Positions 1 through 11,366 are shown, numbered from the stretch's first letter. The stretch is 64,000 bases of DNA from Hymenopus coronatus (GCA_030762935.1 CM060899.1:13375001-13439000), one strand, 5' to 3'. A program made the numbers and translations. Notes: generated from the sequence alone by a model not told the origin.

Positions 1-955
1 TTCCATTAAGTAATCAGATCTAAGTGTTGGACAAAATCAGATACTTAAGTTACAAAGCATGATTACATGTGCCAAGGGTGATGATCACTGTCCAGACTTT
101 TCACAGAAGTAAATAATGTGCAGTTTCAATAAAAGTTTTATAACTTATTTTTTCATTAAGTTTACACTTAACAGCTTCAATGTTATTATTTTTTTTTTTT
201 TTTTTTGAGATTTGCTGTTCATTTTAAGAATCTGTAGACACAAGTCAAAGCCCTTGGTCTTTAGCAGTTAAGTTAGATTGAGCATCACCAGATGTGATAC
301 TGAAGATTTATTGTAGCATATAATATGTAAAAATGAAGCTAGTAACAGTGAAGTAACAAATTATTGTTATTTTAGTGTGTTGTAGCAGTTTATCAAACTG
401 GATGTGTTACTACCAAACCTTGAGTTTTGTACTTTTTCATTTTGGCACCACATGAACCCATTGGTACCACATTTTTCAAGTTCAATAAAGAAAATGCTGT
501 AGTATTTTACAAATACTTTTAATACTTTAGTAAAGATCAATTAAATTGAGCTTTAAAAAGGACCATTAAATAAGTTGTTTGCCACTAAATTGAATATGGC
601 AATGCCTTAGGTTTTTTCAGTAAATGTGGTTTTCATCATGGATGATCACCGATCATAGGATTCAATGTTTAGCAGATATACAAGTAGTATATCTAGTGCA
701 TTTAAACAGTGTGTGATGTTTAGTACCAAAAATGTAGTCTGATTTTTTTTAATCAGTGTTCCTTCTTATGATAAGGAAGATAATGCTACATGTAAACATC
801 ACTTGTCCACTTAAACATTCACTTTTCATCTTAAATGCTGACATAATAGGCCCTAAGAAGACATATATTTTACTACACTCCTGGATGATAGCAACTTTAA
901 GTTGTTTGAGTGTATGTTAAATCTAACACATTTCTCTGGAAGAGTGCTTGCTTAC
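1..955. other. Non-coding flank, no gene recognised
   Basis: AT-rich sequence with a poly-T run at about 189-206. No convincing coding exon is seen. A short stretch near 320-355 resembles one near 24238-24275, downstream of the zinc-finger gene. This interval could be intron or 3' flank of the minus-strand Myb/SANT-like pseudogene. Confidence 0.5.
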
Positions 956-1883
956 CTGCACTGCCAGTAGTCTGTAAAGCAGCACTTCTAGGTGTTTTCA
1001 ACATTTTAACTGAGAAGTCACCCCAGTCAAGGTCTGTAAATTACAAAATGATTTATTAGTACATGTTACATTTCTCTCCAACTATAGTAGACAACGCATT
1101 ACACATCTCACATATCTCATTAAGTAAGATTAGGAAACAATGTCTTTAGATCACAAGCAGGCAGGGAAAAATATTGCTCAAGCTTTTCTTGGTGTACCCA
1201 CTGCTTGCTACTACTGTTAGCTTCTTATATATGTACTGCTTCAGATCTCTTACTTCTGAAGTAAGAGATCTGATACTGCTGTACTTCAGCAGGCTCACTA
1301 ACTGAAGTGCCAGGAGCAACAAAGATTTGCGTACTCCCTCTTACATCATCTACAATATGATTACACTTTAGTACAGGATAATTACTCAGGTTTACTTTGA
1401 CAGAAGAGAGAAAACTGCTGTAATTCTTACTAAGATCACAATCTGTCATAGATTTCATCCCATTAATGAATTTAAAAGCTTGTCAGTTGGTGATGGTGGC
1501 TTTCCTTCTCCTGTCCCATACAAGTTTTTCTTCCTTTCGGCATTTGCCTGTCGAGCTTTTTTCTTTAGAGATTCATACTTCTCTCGAATCTGGGCAATGG
1601 TCCAGTGTTTCGCGGTCTGAGCATTAAATTGCCTGGTAATTTGCTTCCAAGCTCTCTCCTAAAATGGTATAATTGCAGAATTAGTATTTATACATTGCAA
1701 GGTTAATATGAACAAATATAAAAGTTTAAATCAAAGCAGAAGTACAATGCAAACCTACCTTCTGCTTCCATGTGGCCACTCTTGTGGCTTTATTTTCCAC
1801 TTATGCTCCTGAATGAGTTCTAAAAACAATAAGCTTTCCTATTGCGAATAGTTTGCAGAGCATTTTCTCTTTATCTCTTCCAT
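956..1883 (-). pseudogene. Myb/SANT-like DNA-binding protein (MSANTD3-like), three exons, broken
   Basis: A protein of this family would bind DNA in the nucleus through a Myb/SANT-like trihelix domain (the type called Myb_DNA-bind_5). Three minus-strand exons fit: 1883-1759 with an ATG at 1883, 1658-1254 and 1033-956. Each has a GT donor and AG acceptor, and exon 2 to exon 3 joins in phase (1 nt plus 2 nt). Exon 1 reads MEEIKRKCSANYSQ, a TAG stop, then ESLLFLELIQEHK. Another frame continues VENKATRVATWKQK, and exon 2 carries on with ERAWKQITRQF and YESLKKKARQANAERKK. The WKQKERAWKQI and KYESLKKKAR blocks are the conserved core. Damage: the TAG stop in exon 1, a frameshift near 1805-1815, and a TGA after LLNSLMG near 1465 where the downstream frame is offset by one. 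Family assignment comes from motif recognition. The role of the exon 3 tail is unknown. Confidence 0.75.
1242..1272. repeat. Perfect 15-bp hairpin palindrome
   Basis: The 15-nt arms 1242-1256 and 1258-1272 are exact reverse complements around one central T. The predicted minus-strand splice donor of pseudogene exon 2 (GT at 1253-1252) lies inside the left arm. Confidence 0.85.
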
Positions 1884-2334
1884 TCTTAAATAAATCTTAC
1901 TAAACCAAACAAATAAAAAACCATGCTAACCAAACAACTGATTATGAAAAAATCTAACCTATATCCAAAAAATAGCTATAATTTAAATACACTAACAATA
2001 AGTATACCTCATGCTAAACTCTAATATGTACTAAAAATTACTGAAATACAAATAAACTACTACGCTTATTCTTTGAGATTAATAGATGTCTAATAAACAG
2101 TCTGTCTTCTAAATTTATTTGTAAGTATACAGTTTATTGCAAGATAGCGTTGCAAACACATGGGATATTTTAGTGATAAAATGTTACCAACTGCTCTCAT
2201 GGCATCATAAGACCACAGGATACCAAACATACAGTCAAATTGTGGTTGTAATACGAGCCACTGAATTTAACCAACAGGTAGCGACAACTGAGAGTTAACA
2301 AACTCCAGCTATTAACCAAAGGTCTTAATACAGG
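1884..2334. other. Non-coding, nothing recognised
   Basis: AT-rich interval between the Myb/SANT-like pseudogene and the first LINE fragment. I see no exon, RNA gene or recognisable repeat in it. Confidence 0.4.
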
Positions 2335-3219
2335 CCCTCAATCAAAGTTAGGAGCAGGCTACAATTGGCATGAATTCACCATTCACTCTGTCTTGAACCA
2401 TGTTCACAGATAGAACACCCTCTGCTGCTAGATTCTCCTCTATCTCCTCATTGGACAAACAATGATGGTGACAATGCCAAGCGAGGAGCTCAGTGTCTTG
2501 TATATCTTGACCTTCTCTGGGTAGCTGGCTAGCATAGTGGCCTTAAGTACTTTTGCGGCCTGGGATCCCGATTCTGCCTCAATCAGTAGTATGCCATTAT
2601 AAGCTCTATTTCATGGCTTTACAGAACTAGCAATATTGTCAAGGTATTTTTTAATTGTAAACAGACTCACCACTGAAAGCTTCCTGTGTTCGATTAACAA
2701 ACAAGTAGCTAGGACAGCAAAACTTGGCTACTTCTTTTCTTTCATCATTGCCATACTCATTAAATGTTTTATTTAGTGCCATGGAGTTTATCAGCATAAT
2801 CGTCCCCCAGTGCTCCTGCCCACCGTGAAATCCAAGGAGGGATGACAGGGCTACACCAGGAGATACAACAGCCTTTCCATCCCACACACACTGGAGTTTG
2901 GCATAATACCTAGGCCTGCCAAAAGGGTGGGTTAGTCACTGGCCCCCCATATGGCTGAGGCAGACACCAAAAGGGTGTAGTAGGCTGTGCATCTTCCCTG
3001 GTCACTATAAGGGCAGATGTTCCAGGTTCAGATACACAACATTCAACCAACCATGATATCCCTTTCCACCTATGCAGGTCACCAACACATGGCCTAAACA
3101 AGGGTGGACATTTTGATGAACTGACTCCCTCATCAGTCAAGATGCCCATGTGAGGGAATCAGGGTTGGCTCAATACCTTTGGTGCACAAAACCCATGCCT
3201 ACCCTAGCAGGCTCCTGGA
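2335..3219 (-). mobile_element. LINE family A, 5' fragment (A0a): 5' UTR and start of ORF1
   Basis: Minus-strand remnant matching the 5' part of the longer copy A1 (compare 19560-20429). It keeps the gag-like ORF1 block around the equivalent of LLVEAxSATQAAKxLRAKML at about 2500-2590, the ORF1 start region near 2780, and the G/C-rich 5' UTR to about 3219. It is truncated inside ORF1 at about 2335 and carries several frame breaks. Its 5' end abuts the 3' end of another family A copy (A0b), a head-to-tail arrangement. Confidence 0.8.
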
Positions 3220-5240
3220 TTATATTGGTGTTTAAGGGTACACAACTATGAAGGTCATCAGCACCCTTGTAAAACAAAATCGGCTCAAATGCCAAAGGTG
3301 CAAAAGAATATAACAGAGAAATGAAAAATAAAAGAAGAGAGGCAAGTAAAAAAATGGAATAAAACCAATCATGACAAAAGCCACAGATGAATCCAAAATA
3401 TTTCAAAAGGATTAAAAGTACACAAAAGAATAAAAACCTTGTGGACAAGTTAAAAGTATTTTGTGATAAAACAGTTAATACTCATGAACTTCCACTCTAT
3501 TAAAATACCTCCTGAAAAAAGAAAATAAAAGGACTGGTCAGGTGCAATAAGAAATTAACAACTATCTACTGCTCTATGGTCATCGACAAATGAAGTTAAA
3601 TGAAGAGCTGCTTTAGTAGCACATGCCACACTGACAATACAACTACATAGAATGACAGCTAGGAACAGAATCCCTCTGGAAAAGATAACTGCACAAAATT
3701 ACAACGACCGATCTGCAAGTGAGCAGATCACTTTCTCCCAATGGGATACATAGGAGGAAGTTAATATAGTTTATAGGGAGGCCCATCACTTCCCTAAACT
3801 TGTTCCTGTGGAGAGCCGACCACTCTGCATGCCAGCATAAAAGCACCACTCTCCATACAGTAAGTCTGAAGTCTTACAGATGTTACAAAAAAATTGTAGT
3901 ACTGGGTTGCATTGTTGCCATCGTAGCTGCCAAATCCTCCAGTTCATTCCTCAGCCAATGATCATGCCAAGTAATTCATGCAAATTCTACAGTAATGTCA
4001 GTAAAATGTGGAGGGCATCCTGAATGACCTGCACGACAGCATGGTGGTTATACAACTCACGAAAACTCTGAAGGGCACTAAGGGAATCATTCATAATATA
4101 GCAGCCACCCAAATTTTGATGGCAAACATTCAGAATAGCATTATATATGCATACAGTTCTACAGCATAAATGAATGTGCTACTATGCAAGCTGAAGGTAT
4201 ATTGCTCCATTCCACAAACAAAGGCACATCTAACACCATCAGTGCACTTATTACCATCTGTGAAGTTAAAAAAGTGGTCAATGTAGTGGGATAAATATTC
4301 TAATAAACATAATTCTACACATAGGGACAGCGTATTTCCCATAAGCCCCCATCCCTAGATCTACATGGGATGTAGCATGTAGCCAAGGTGGGTGCACCCT
4401 CTTTCCCCTGGGGAACATGCTTGGTATTTTGATAATGTGCTGTAGAAGCAGCTTGGCCTTTGACTGAGTGAGAAGTGGCAATATCATTCACTAAGCTTGG
4501 TAGAAAAAAATGGGTTATATGCTTGATGTGCAGGAATGCACTTGAGTTCACAGCCACATTAGCTAGAAGAACAGCACATCAAAATTGCAGAGGGGGTTCT
4601 GCTGATGCAACGTAGAAGTTAACAACTGGGCAGCTGGAAACATTCTTAAAGCTACACTGATGCCCTGCTTATGGGCTATGTCTAACCTCCTCAGCATAGA
4701 TGGTGAGATGAAGCAACACCATACCCTCCACTCTCCAGCATTTGCCACTATGAATCCGTTAAATATTCAGAGAATAGTCACATTAATCTTTCAGGTGTGC
4801 CATATATAGTGACCAGCAACGTTTCATATCGAATTTCAACCCAAGGAATCTTGCCCCATCTGCAAAGAGAAGGAAATCTGGATCGAATGGTAAAGAAGGT
4901 GGCGTTGCCTTCTACAGCACCAGCAGTTAACATTGAGAGTCTTCTTAGTTGAGAAACACAAATTGTTTTTCGAACTCCAAACAGAAGGATTGTCTAAACA
5001 CTGTTGTAGTTGGTGTTCCAACAAGGTATTAAGCTACTAATTACCAAAGTTGGCAAACGGTCTACAAATAGGCAGGGTGAGACATGTGGTAGAACACATT
5101 GCAATATAGTATTAAACACTGAAGCAAAAAGCATGATGCTTAGTGTGATCCTTCTGGCATTCCATTCTCCTGAACAAAAGGATTTGAGAAAACTAAATGG
5201 ACCTTACTTGTAAAACACAGTCCTTCCTGAGCGCCTGAAA

Positions 5241-5292
5241 TTTTTTTTGTAGTATTTAATGCCCATTTTTACTACTTGTGGCACCACAGGCA
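5241..5292 (-). mobile_element. SINE 3'-tail insertion (about 52 bp)
   Basis: Only the poly-T and the last ~45 bp of the type 1 SINE are present (gtagtatttaatgcc ... ggcaccacaggca). It sits within the LINE A0b reverse transcriptase region, whose sequence continues on both sides. Possible short target duplication (tgaa); weak. Confidence 0.65.
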
Positions 5293-5359
5293 AATGAACT
5301 CCTGAATGAACAAGGATAGGCATCCATAGAGTCTAGTTGTGGAAAGAATGTAAGATCCC

Positions 5360-5430
5360 CTTTTTTTTTTTTTTTTTTTCTTTGTAGTATTTAATGCCTG
5401 CTTTAGCTACTTATGGCACCGCAGGCAGTT
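5360..5430 (-). mobile_element. SINE 3'-tail insertion with 11-bp target duplication
   Basis: Poly-T followed by the ~45-bp 3' end of the type 1 SINE, ending at the same internal point (gcaggca) as the copy at 5241-5292. It is flanked by exact copies of tgtaagatccc at 5349-5359 and 5431-5441, so it is an independent retrotransposition event into LINE A0b. Confidence 0.85.
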
Positions 5431-5610
5431 GTAAGATCCCTGCTTTCCAAAACATATCAGAAGCTTTCTGGAGGTTAAAAAATATTGCAACTGTTTGAGA
5501 GTTGTTAAGAAGGGTATTCATGATTTGCATCCTTAGCGATACAAGGTGGCCCACCACTGACTGATGTCAAAAACCACACTGGGTGTTAGTAGATTGTAGG
5601 ATTCCAGCAA

Positions 5611-5853
5611 GGCGACGCTGGCCAAGTGGTTAGACCACTCGCCTCTTACCTAGACAGCCCAGGTTCAGTCCCAAGATTTGTAAGACTTGTGGTGGACAAA
5701 GCGGTGCAGGAGCGGGTTTTCTGCAGGTTCTCCGGTTTCCCCCACCATCGCATTCCATCAGTGCTACATTTGCATTCATGTATCATCAGTGTCATCGTCT
5801 GCAGTGTCATAAATAGTTAAAGCTAGCATTAAACACTATCAAAAAAGAAAATA
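5611..5853 (+). mobile_element. tRNA-derived SINE (type 1), full length
   Basis: The tRNA-like head has an A box (TGGCCAAGTGG) and a B box (GGTTCAGTCCC). The unrelated body and the tail reading ...attaaacactatcaaaaaag follow. The flanking duplication attccagcaa is exact (5601-5610 and 5854-5863). It is inserted in LINE A0b, so the SINE is younger than that copy. The internal pol III promoter boxes are the expected source of transcription. Parent tRNA looks Ser/Leu-like (inference). Confidence 0.9.
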
Positions 5854-7005
5854 ATTCCAGCAACATCAACAGTCAATTCATTTTGCATTCCATCACCTTC
5901 AAACACAACTGGCGAGGGAAATTCTGGAAAGGCTGGAAGGAAAAGGACAGCCCTTTCCAGATTTCAAAATAGGTATGGCAGTGACCTTCTGCCACTTTGC
6001 TCGAAAAGTGGCATTAACCCACACACAATTACAGACTTTGAGTAGGAAAGCCTTGCCTTCAATAGAGAGATGTTGCAACATTTGGATATGGATATCATCT
6101 GGATCAGGTGCAGAGTTTTGCAAAGTAGAAATTGTATGGTCTACCTCGGTCAAAGGCAGTTATAATTATCAAGGTTTCCAGAATGAAACGAAAACCTTGG
6201 GATTCTACCAAGTCTTGACCGGCAGAATCTGAGGCCAATAACTGTCTGAGCTATATACTTGAGCGAAAGCACTACAAAGAGTATTAGCCACACCAAATAT
6301 ATCAGTCACAGCACCTGCAGTGGTATTTAGACTGGTGATTGTCATATGGGTAAATTTTCTGGCCAACTCATCCCATAGGATAGAGGAAGGAGTGCATATA
6401 TTGAAAGCTTTTACACTTGCTCCATGATGTCTTTTTTTATTCTTCATAACTATAATAGCATTCTGACATTCATCTGTCCACCAAATGTCAGAAAATCATT
6501 GGGGTTGTCCAGCAGATTGCAAAATAGACAGATTATCAGCAGTTAGAATAGTGAGGTTTCCAATTAAAACATTCACAGTCATGCTGGTTGCACTTGAAAA
6601 TAGCCAAATGGGGAAAAAAGTTTTCAGTTGGCTTGATCCAAGTGTCTTCTAGGTAAAGGTGTGGAACTTACTTGTTGTATTAAGACACCAATAAGAATAA
6701 GAGTGGTCACTAGAATGTAAATCTATTCCATTGTAAGGAAACTGTCAACTGTGGAGAACAAAGTGCTATATTCAGGTGTGAAAAACTATTGAATACATCA
6801 GAAAAAAGTGTAGGCACTCTGGTATTTAGGAGGGATACTATTGTCAAGGAAATCTGTAAGTAGTGTACCTTTGACACAAGCCTGAAGTAAGTACCAAAGT
6901 GGGTATATCCCTTGCCGATAGAAATGGTGTTGGTAGTTAGGAAAGTAGCAGACCTCAGAGGGTAAGAGGCTGATCCCTAAGATAGGAGTGCAAAGGAAGA
7001 GAAAG

Positions 7006-8775
7006 AAGTCATAACATTATTCTCCTTTGCCTTCAGTAATGTGATACAAGCATTGTTACCATGAAAGGCAAAGAAAGTCACAGTTAAAAGAGTTACGGTA
7101 TTATGAGCTCCACATGCTCATATAATTCACAGTAGCAAAAATGCCTTATTAACCATGTTGTTTATTGTGATATATTAACCTTAGAAGGTTTACAAAGAAT
7201 GAAGTGAGAATGTCTATAATATTTTTGAGCTTAATAAAGAATCAAACCAATTATAATTACAAATGCATTTGCTAATTGAAAGTACAGGGAAACATTTGTT
7301 TTCATAATTGATACATACAAGCCATTGTAAATCTTTTGTTATCACCAAATGCTTCTTTTATAATTTCTATGTTATTGAGCATTCTTCTCTAAGGCTGCAG
7401 CACCTACTTGCTACAGGAAACATTTCAATGCAGTATGCTCATATTCACCTGACTTCTCCTATCCTCCTGCAATCTGTTATCTCACTCTTTCTTCTCCTTC
7501 AAAATCACATATGAGCAATTTCATACCTAGAATTTACCATCAAGTTTCATGTCCATTGTTTCTTCCACCTCCCTTCTTTGCTTTAATGTTTCGTGATAGT
7601 TTTAGTTGCCTAACTGTTCCAATGTTGCACTTGACTTCCTATCTATTCCACAAATCATCAGTGGTAATAGTGTTACCAAAATGAACCAGCACCTTACTCC
7701 TTCACATCCTTGTTGCTTTTTTCCATGTCAGTTGATCTACCATATTTTTCATACCATAACATACAGTCATGATATTGTTAGGAAATTTTTGAAATAAAAA
7801 TAATAAAGTATTATTCTCTATTACTTACATGATGTAGTATCCCATATGTCACTCTGTTTTGAAGCTCAACAAAAAAATATCCTTTAGACTTCATTTTCAC
7901 TTTCACTCACATCTGAATTTTCACTTTCTGTAGATAATTTTCTCAATTGGTTGGGGCCCAAAAAGCCTTTCCACTGCCTTATTAGGACGTTCTTTGCATA
8001 TTGCATATCTTCTCATTTGAATGCAACATATTCTGTTTAGGTGGCATTGTATACAGACATGAGAGCTTAGAAAAATTCACAACTGAATGTGGCTTTCACA
8101 ATGATTAACTTGCTACTGACAAATGAACATAAAAGAAAGGGCTCTGAGAGAAAACTTTTCTCACTATCACATTCTTTAACTTGTTATAAGGCAAAACTGC
8201 TATTAGGTATGTCTGTCATTAAGGCTCATATTCTTGTAATGGTGCTTTAAGCTATCTTGAACCTTGAACTCAATCAAGTAGCAAGTATATAGTCTACAAT
8301 GCTCACATTCTTGTGCTAATGATCCGGTTGTTGAACTGCCAGTAAATTTAGCAATTTTCACATGTGAACTTTGGACCATAAGATGCAGTTAAATTTTAGA
8401 CAGTATTTTATAATGAAAAAAGGGTATCTTATAGTCCAAAAAATACAATATCTGCTTTCTAAACAGAGATTCTAGCTGAGTACATTCGTACATCAGTACC
8501 CATTTGTTTTCAACACTAGGGCACATGTGACATGTATTTCTCATATCGCAGGTTGCAAGCAGCCAACACAATTTAGTAATAACACCAGATTGAGAATTAA
8601 AACCATTGCTCCTTGTCTTTTGAATTGTGTTTGTTAACCAAGATCGGAACAAACTTACTGTGGTCTCATTAAAGCCAAAATATTTAAATTTTGCAGCAAC
8701 AAATTGTTATCTATGCTGTCAAATTCCTTAGATAGACCACAAAGTAATGCTAAGAGTAGTTTCTTTTTAACCAAT
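7006..8775. other. Non-coding, nothing recognised
   Basis: AT-rich DNA upstream of the zinc-finger gene. There are no convincing exons or named repeats. Promoter or first non-coding exons of the zinc-finger gene could lie here, but I cannot place them. Confidence 0.4.
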
Positions 8776-8994
8776 GGTACGTGGCTGGGTGGTTAGACCA
8801 CCAGCCTCTCACCAAGATGACCAAGCAACCACGTATGAGATTTGTGATAGACAAAGCAGTGCAGGGGTGGGTTTTCTCCAGTTTCCCGTGCCATCACATT
8901 CCACCGGTGCTCCATCTTCATTCAATGTATCACCAGTGTCATCGCCGGCAGTATCACAAGAAATAAAAGCGGGCGTTGAACACTACCAAAAAAA
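8776..8994 (+). mobile_element. tRNA-derived SINE (type 1)
   Basis: Diverged plus-strand copy. It keeps the head (gtggctgggtggttagacc), the middle (acaaagcagtgcaggggtgggttttctc) and the tail aaagcgggcgttgaacactacc followed by A9. It lies about 150 bp upstream of zinc-finger exon 1. The target duplication is unclear (ccaat/acaat). Confidence 0.85.
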
Positions 8995-9144
8995 AACAAT
9001 TTCAGAATATATCTATGTATGTAACTTTTTCTGTTGAGAGTCTGTTTTCCTAAACATTAGGGCTGAATGATGAATTCAGAGAAAGTTGATGGTTAAAAGT
9101 TTAGGTATCATACTGCTATACATAATGCATTTGTTTTTCCACAG

Positions 9145-9668
9145 ACTTGTTAAAAAACTAAGAGCAGCACTATCAGATTTAACAACAATTGTTAATGGAT
9201 ACCAAAATAGAAATCAAAGAAGAGGATCCCCTCTGAGAAGATGCAGCCCCACAGAATCAGAGAGAGTTCTTTACCAAGGACGTTGCAGTGGTGACAAACA
9301 GTGATGCTGTGTTACTGGGTGATGATTGAAATGTGATGATCAAAACAGAAGTTGAACTATAGACTGCTTTTCCAGACTTTTGTTCACAGAAACAGAGGGA
9401 ATGTTTTACCATGCATTCTGTAAAACAGATTAAGTTGGAAACTATTTCATCTAGTAACACCTTTAATATATGTATTAAAACTGAAACTGAAGAAGAGACC
9501 CTGGTTTCTGACTTGGACTCACACAACGAGAGAAAATTTCTTCCTGGTGATCCTGTAGCAAAGGATAAGAAATACCACAGTGATCATGACATGGATAGCA
9601 AAATAGAAATTCAAGACGTACCTTGGTGGCTTGAAACAGAAACTTCATCCATTTGTGATTACATTAAT
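9145..9668 (+). pseudogene. Zinc-finger gene exon 1 (acidic, KxE-rich); upstream part carries three stops
   Basis: The exon follows a strong acceptor (tttgtttttccacag, AG at 9143-9144) and ends before a GTAAGT donor at 9669, phase 0. In one frame from ATG 9195 it reads MDTKIEIKEEDPL, TGA (9234), EDAAPQNQREFFTKDVAVV and onward to LLGDD, TGA (about 9330), NVMIKTEVEL, TAG (about 9357). It is then open through ATG 9411 (MHSVKQIKLETISSS) to the donor. Repeated I/V-K-x-E motifs are usual in N-terminal regions of arthropod zinc-finger proteins and may be SUMO sites (inference). The same frame before and after each stop shows decay by point mutation. The internal ATG at 9411 has A at -3 and leaves 86 clean codons, so a shortened protein is possible. 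Confidence 0.75.
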
Positions 9669-10079
9669 GTAAGTTTTGTTGAAATCTACTTAACTTGTAA
9701 TTTTTGTTTATTGTATACTTAATGAAATTGTCAAGTTTTTAGCCCAACTTTATAGGGTTAAGAAATAGTTGTGAATGCATACAGATTTTGTTAGATGTCT
9801 ATTGAAAGTTTTGAATTTGAATAGTGCCAGTAGTTCTCAAAAATTATAGCATTCCTGAAACTTTACTGGAAATCATAACCAAATTATTCTATAATATAGT
9901 TATGAGAGTCAGCTGCACTTAAAATAAAGAAATAAAATGGATTAGTAAATCTTTTCATAGGGAAATTCAATGACTCAAAGAGAAATATACAAACCAGTTA
10001 CTCAGCTTTAACCCATTACCAGATACCCATTAAACCAATGTACAATTTACGTTACTGTTTTGCTGAATTAACCTTCATA

Positions 10080-10314
10080 TTGTTCAAATCTGGACATCTA
10101 TTGCCGACATGTGCTCCGCTTGGACATGGCTTAGATGATGTTATACTGGATGCATTTTGACAACCTTGGTTGCCATCCTCTTTTGCAAGTTGTATGTCTG
10201 CTAACCTGCAAAAGAAGATGATAACGAAGGTTGTCGAAACACGTCCAGTGTAACATCATCTACACTATGTCCAAGTGGAGCACGTATCGGCAATAGATGT
10301 CCAGATTTGAACAA
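10080..10314. repeat. Foldback element, about 235 bp with ~100-bp inverted arms
   Basis: The left end (ttgttcaaatctggacatct) matches the reverse complement of the right end. The similarity continues inward through the gtgctcc, gatgatgtta, cactgga and gacaaccttngtt segments almost to the centre. It lies in intron 1 of the zinc-finger gene. It could be a MITE, or two inverted terminal pieces of a Penelope-like element, since the core phrase gttgtcgaaacacg resembles such ends. No coding capacity. Confidence 0.8.
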
Positions 10315-11334
10315 GATAATAGCTTCACTGTATGTAAAGGCTTTTTAAGAATAATAAACTTCATATGTTGCTTCTTTTTTAGGTTATTTTAATGAAATAT
10401 CCTGATTTAAAGGATTTAAATTTACTGTAATCAACTACAAAAGGTACTGCTATTTATTTACAGTTCTCTTCATTTCAAGTTCTCTATTTAACACTGTTAT
10501 GAAAACCAGCCACATGCTAACTCTCTTCTATTGCCAAGGATGTATGCACAGTCAAGTTTATGGCTTTTCACCAGGTTGGAGTTAAATCTGAATGAATGCA
10601 TGTACCTGTCAAAATTAGCTCTACAGATAAAGATAGCTTGTGATGATGTTTAAGATTCAAATGCAAGAAATCTGTAGCTAATATCCTGCTTCATCCTCCC
10701 TGATTGAGGTTTTTCCAACATTCCACAGTTCTCATATCTGATAAACAGCAGGTCTGGGCTCATTTAAACTTCACTTCTGAAAATCTCTGATTATTAGATA
10801 GATTCCTTGCAAAGTAAGACATCTTCAGTTTAAATTCACTAGTAGTTCACAAATATAAAAAGCCATTTGGATCTGACTGGACAATTGACATATTTCTGAA
10901 AGCACATGTGAATGTTTATTATAATAATAACAAATTTAACATCCTTAAATCAATAACAATTCTTAATTCATAAAACCCTATTACTTAAATTATGTTATAT
11001 CTTATTTTTGAAAAGGCTAAACCATTTCAAAATTAGGAATATTAAATTGATAGTCCATAATAAGCATAATGATCATGATGACAACGATCACAATCACCAC
11101 AAAAATAAGAATAACCGTAATAATAATAATAGTGTTCAACATCATTGTTGGTAGCATTATTATAGTTAAATAGAATCCATCAGCTCTTAAACTATTGTAA
11201 AATGAAAATTACTTTCTTACACTCCTAAACTCGTATAACAATTCTTATAAACAATTGAAAGCCGTTACTTTAACAGATAACCATATTACACACCTAATAT
11301 TGTGTGGATAATTATGTGAATTGTTCTGTTACAG

Positions 11335-11366
11335 GATGGGGATTTTCCTACAGTAAAATCTTTAAG
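11335..11366 (+). CDS. Zinc-finger gene exon 2 (32-nt micro-exon)
   Basis: A tract ending tctgttacag precedes it and gtaagag follows. It encodes DGDFPTVKSL plus two bases (AG). It begins in phase 0, matching the end of exon 1. Its two left-over bases complete an Arg codon with the first base of exon 3 at 22702. This double phase match is the main support. Cryptic splicing remains possible because the exon is so short. Confidence 0.65.

Larger units (their letters stand above)
3220..7005 (-). mobile_element. LINE family A, 3' part (A0b): endonuclease to RNase H, decayed
   Basis: Minus-strand I-superfamily LINE lacking ORF1. From low to high coordinates it shows the 3' UTR with the short aggtcatcagc motif (3230-3290), RNase H and C-terminal region (about 3640-4270), thumb (4280-4760), reverse transcriptase (4830-6150), linker (6200-6450) and part of the endonuclease (6470-7005). 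Recognisable pieces are SAPDPDDIHIQMLQHLS at about 6090 and LDYKVLF-like thumb remnants. All frames are broken many times, so no protein is expected. Three SINE-derived insertions interrupt it (5241-5292, 5360-5430, 5611-5853). Its divergence from A1 is clearly larger than that of A4 or A7, suggesting an old copy. Confidence 0.8.

Noticed and set aside
5611..5690. tRNA-like A and B boxes (also in the other SINE heads)
   Set aside because: Poor cloverleaf, SINE body directly attached, multiple copies with target duplications: SINE heads, not tRNA genes.
9195..9357. Stop codon recoding or a variant genetic code in exon 1
   Set aside because: The LINE, hAT and zinc-finger frames use standard stops; point decay is simpler.
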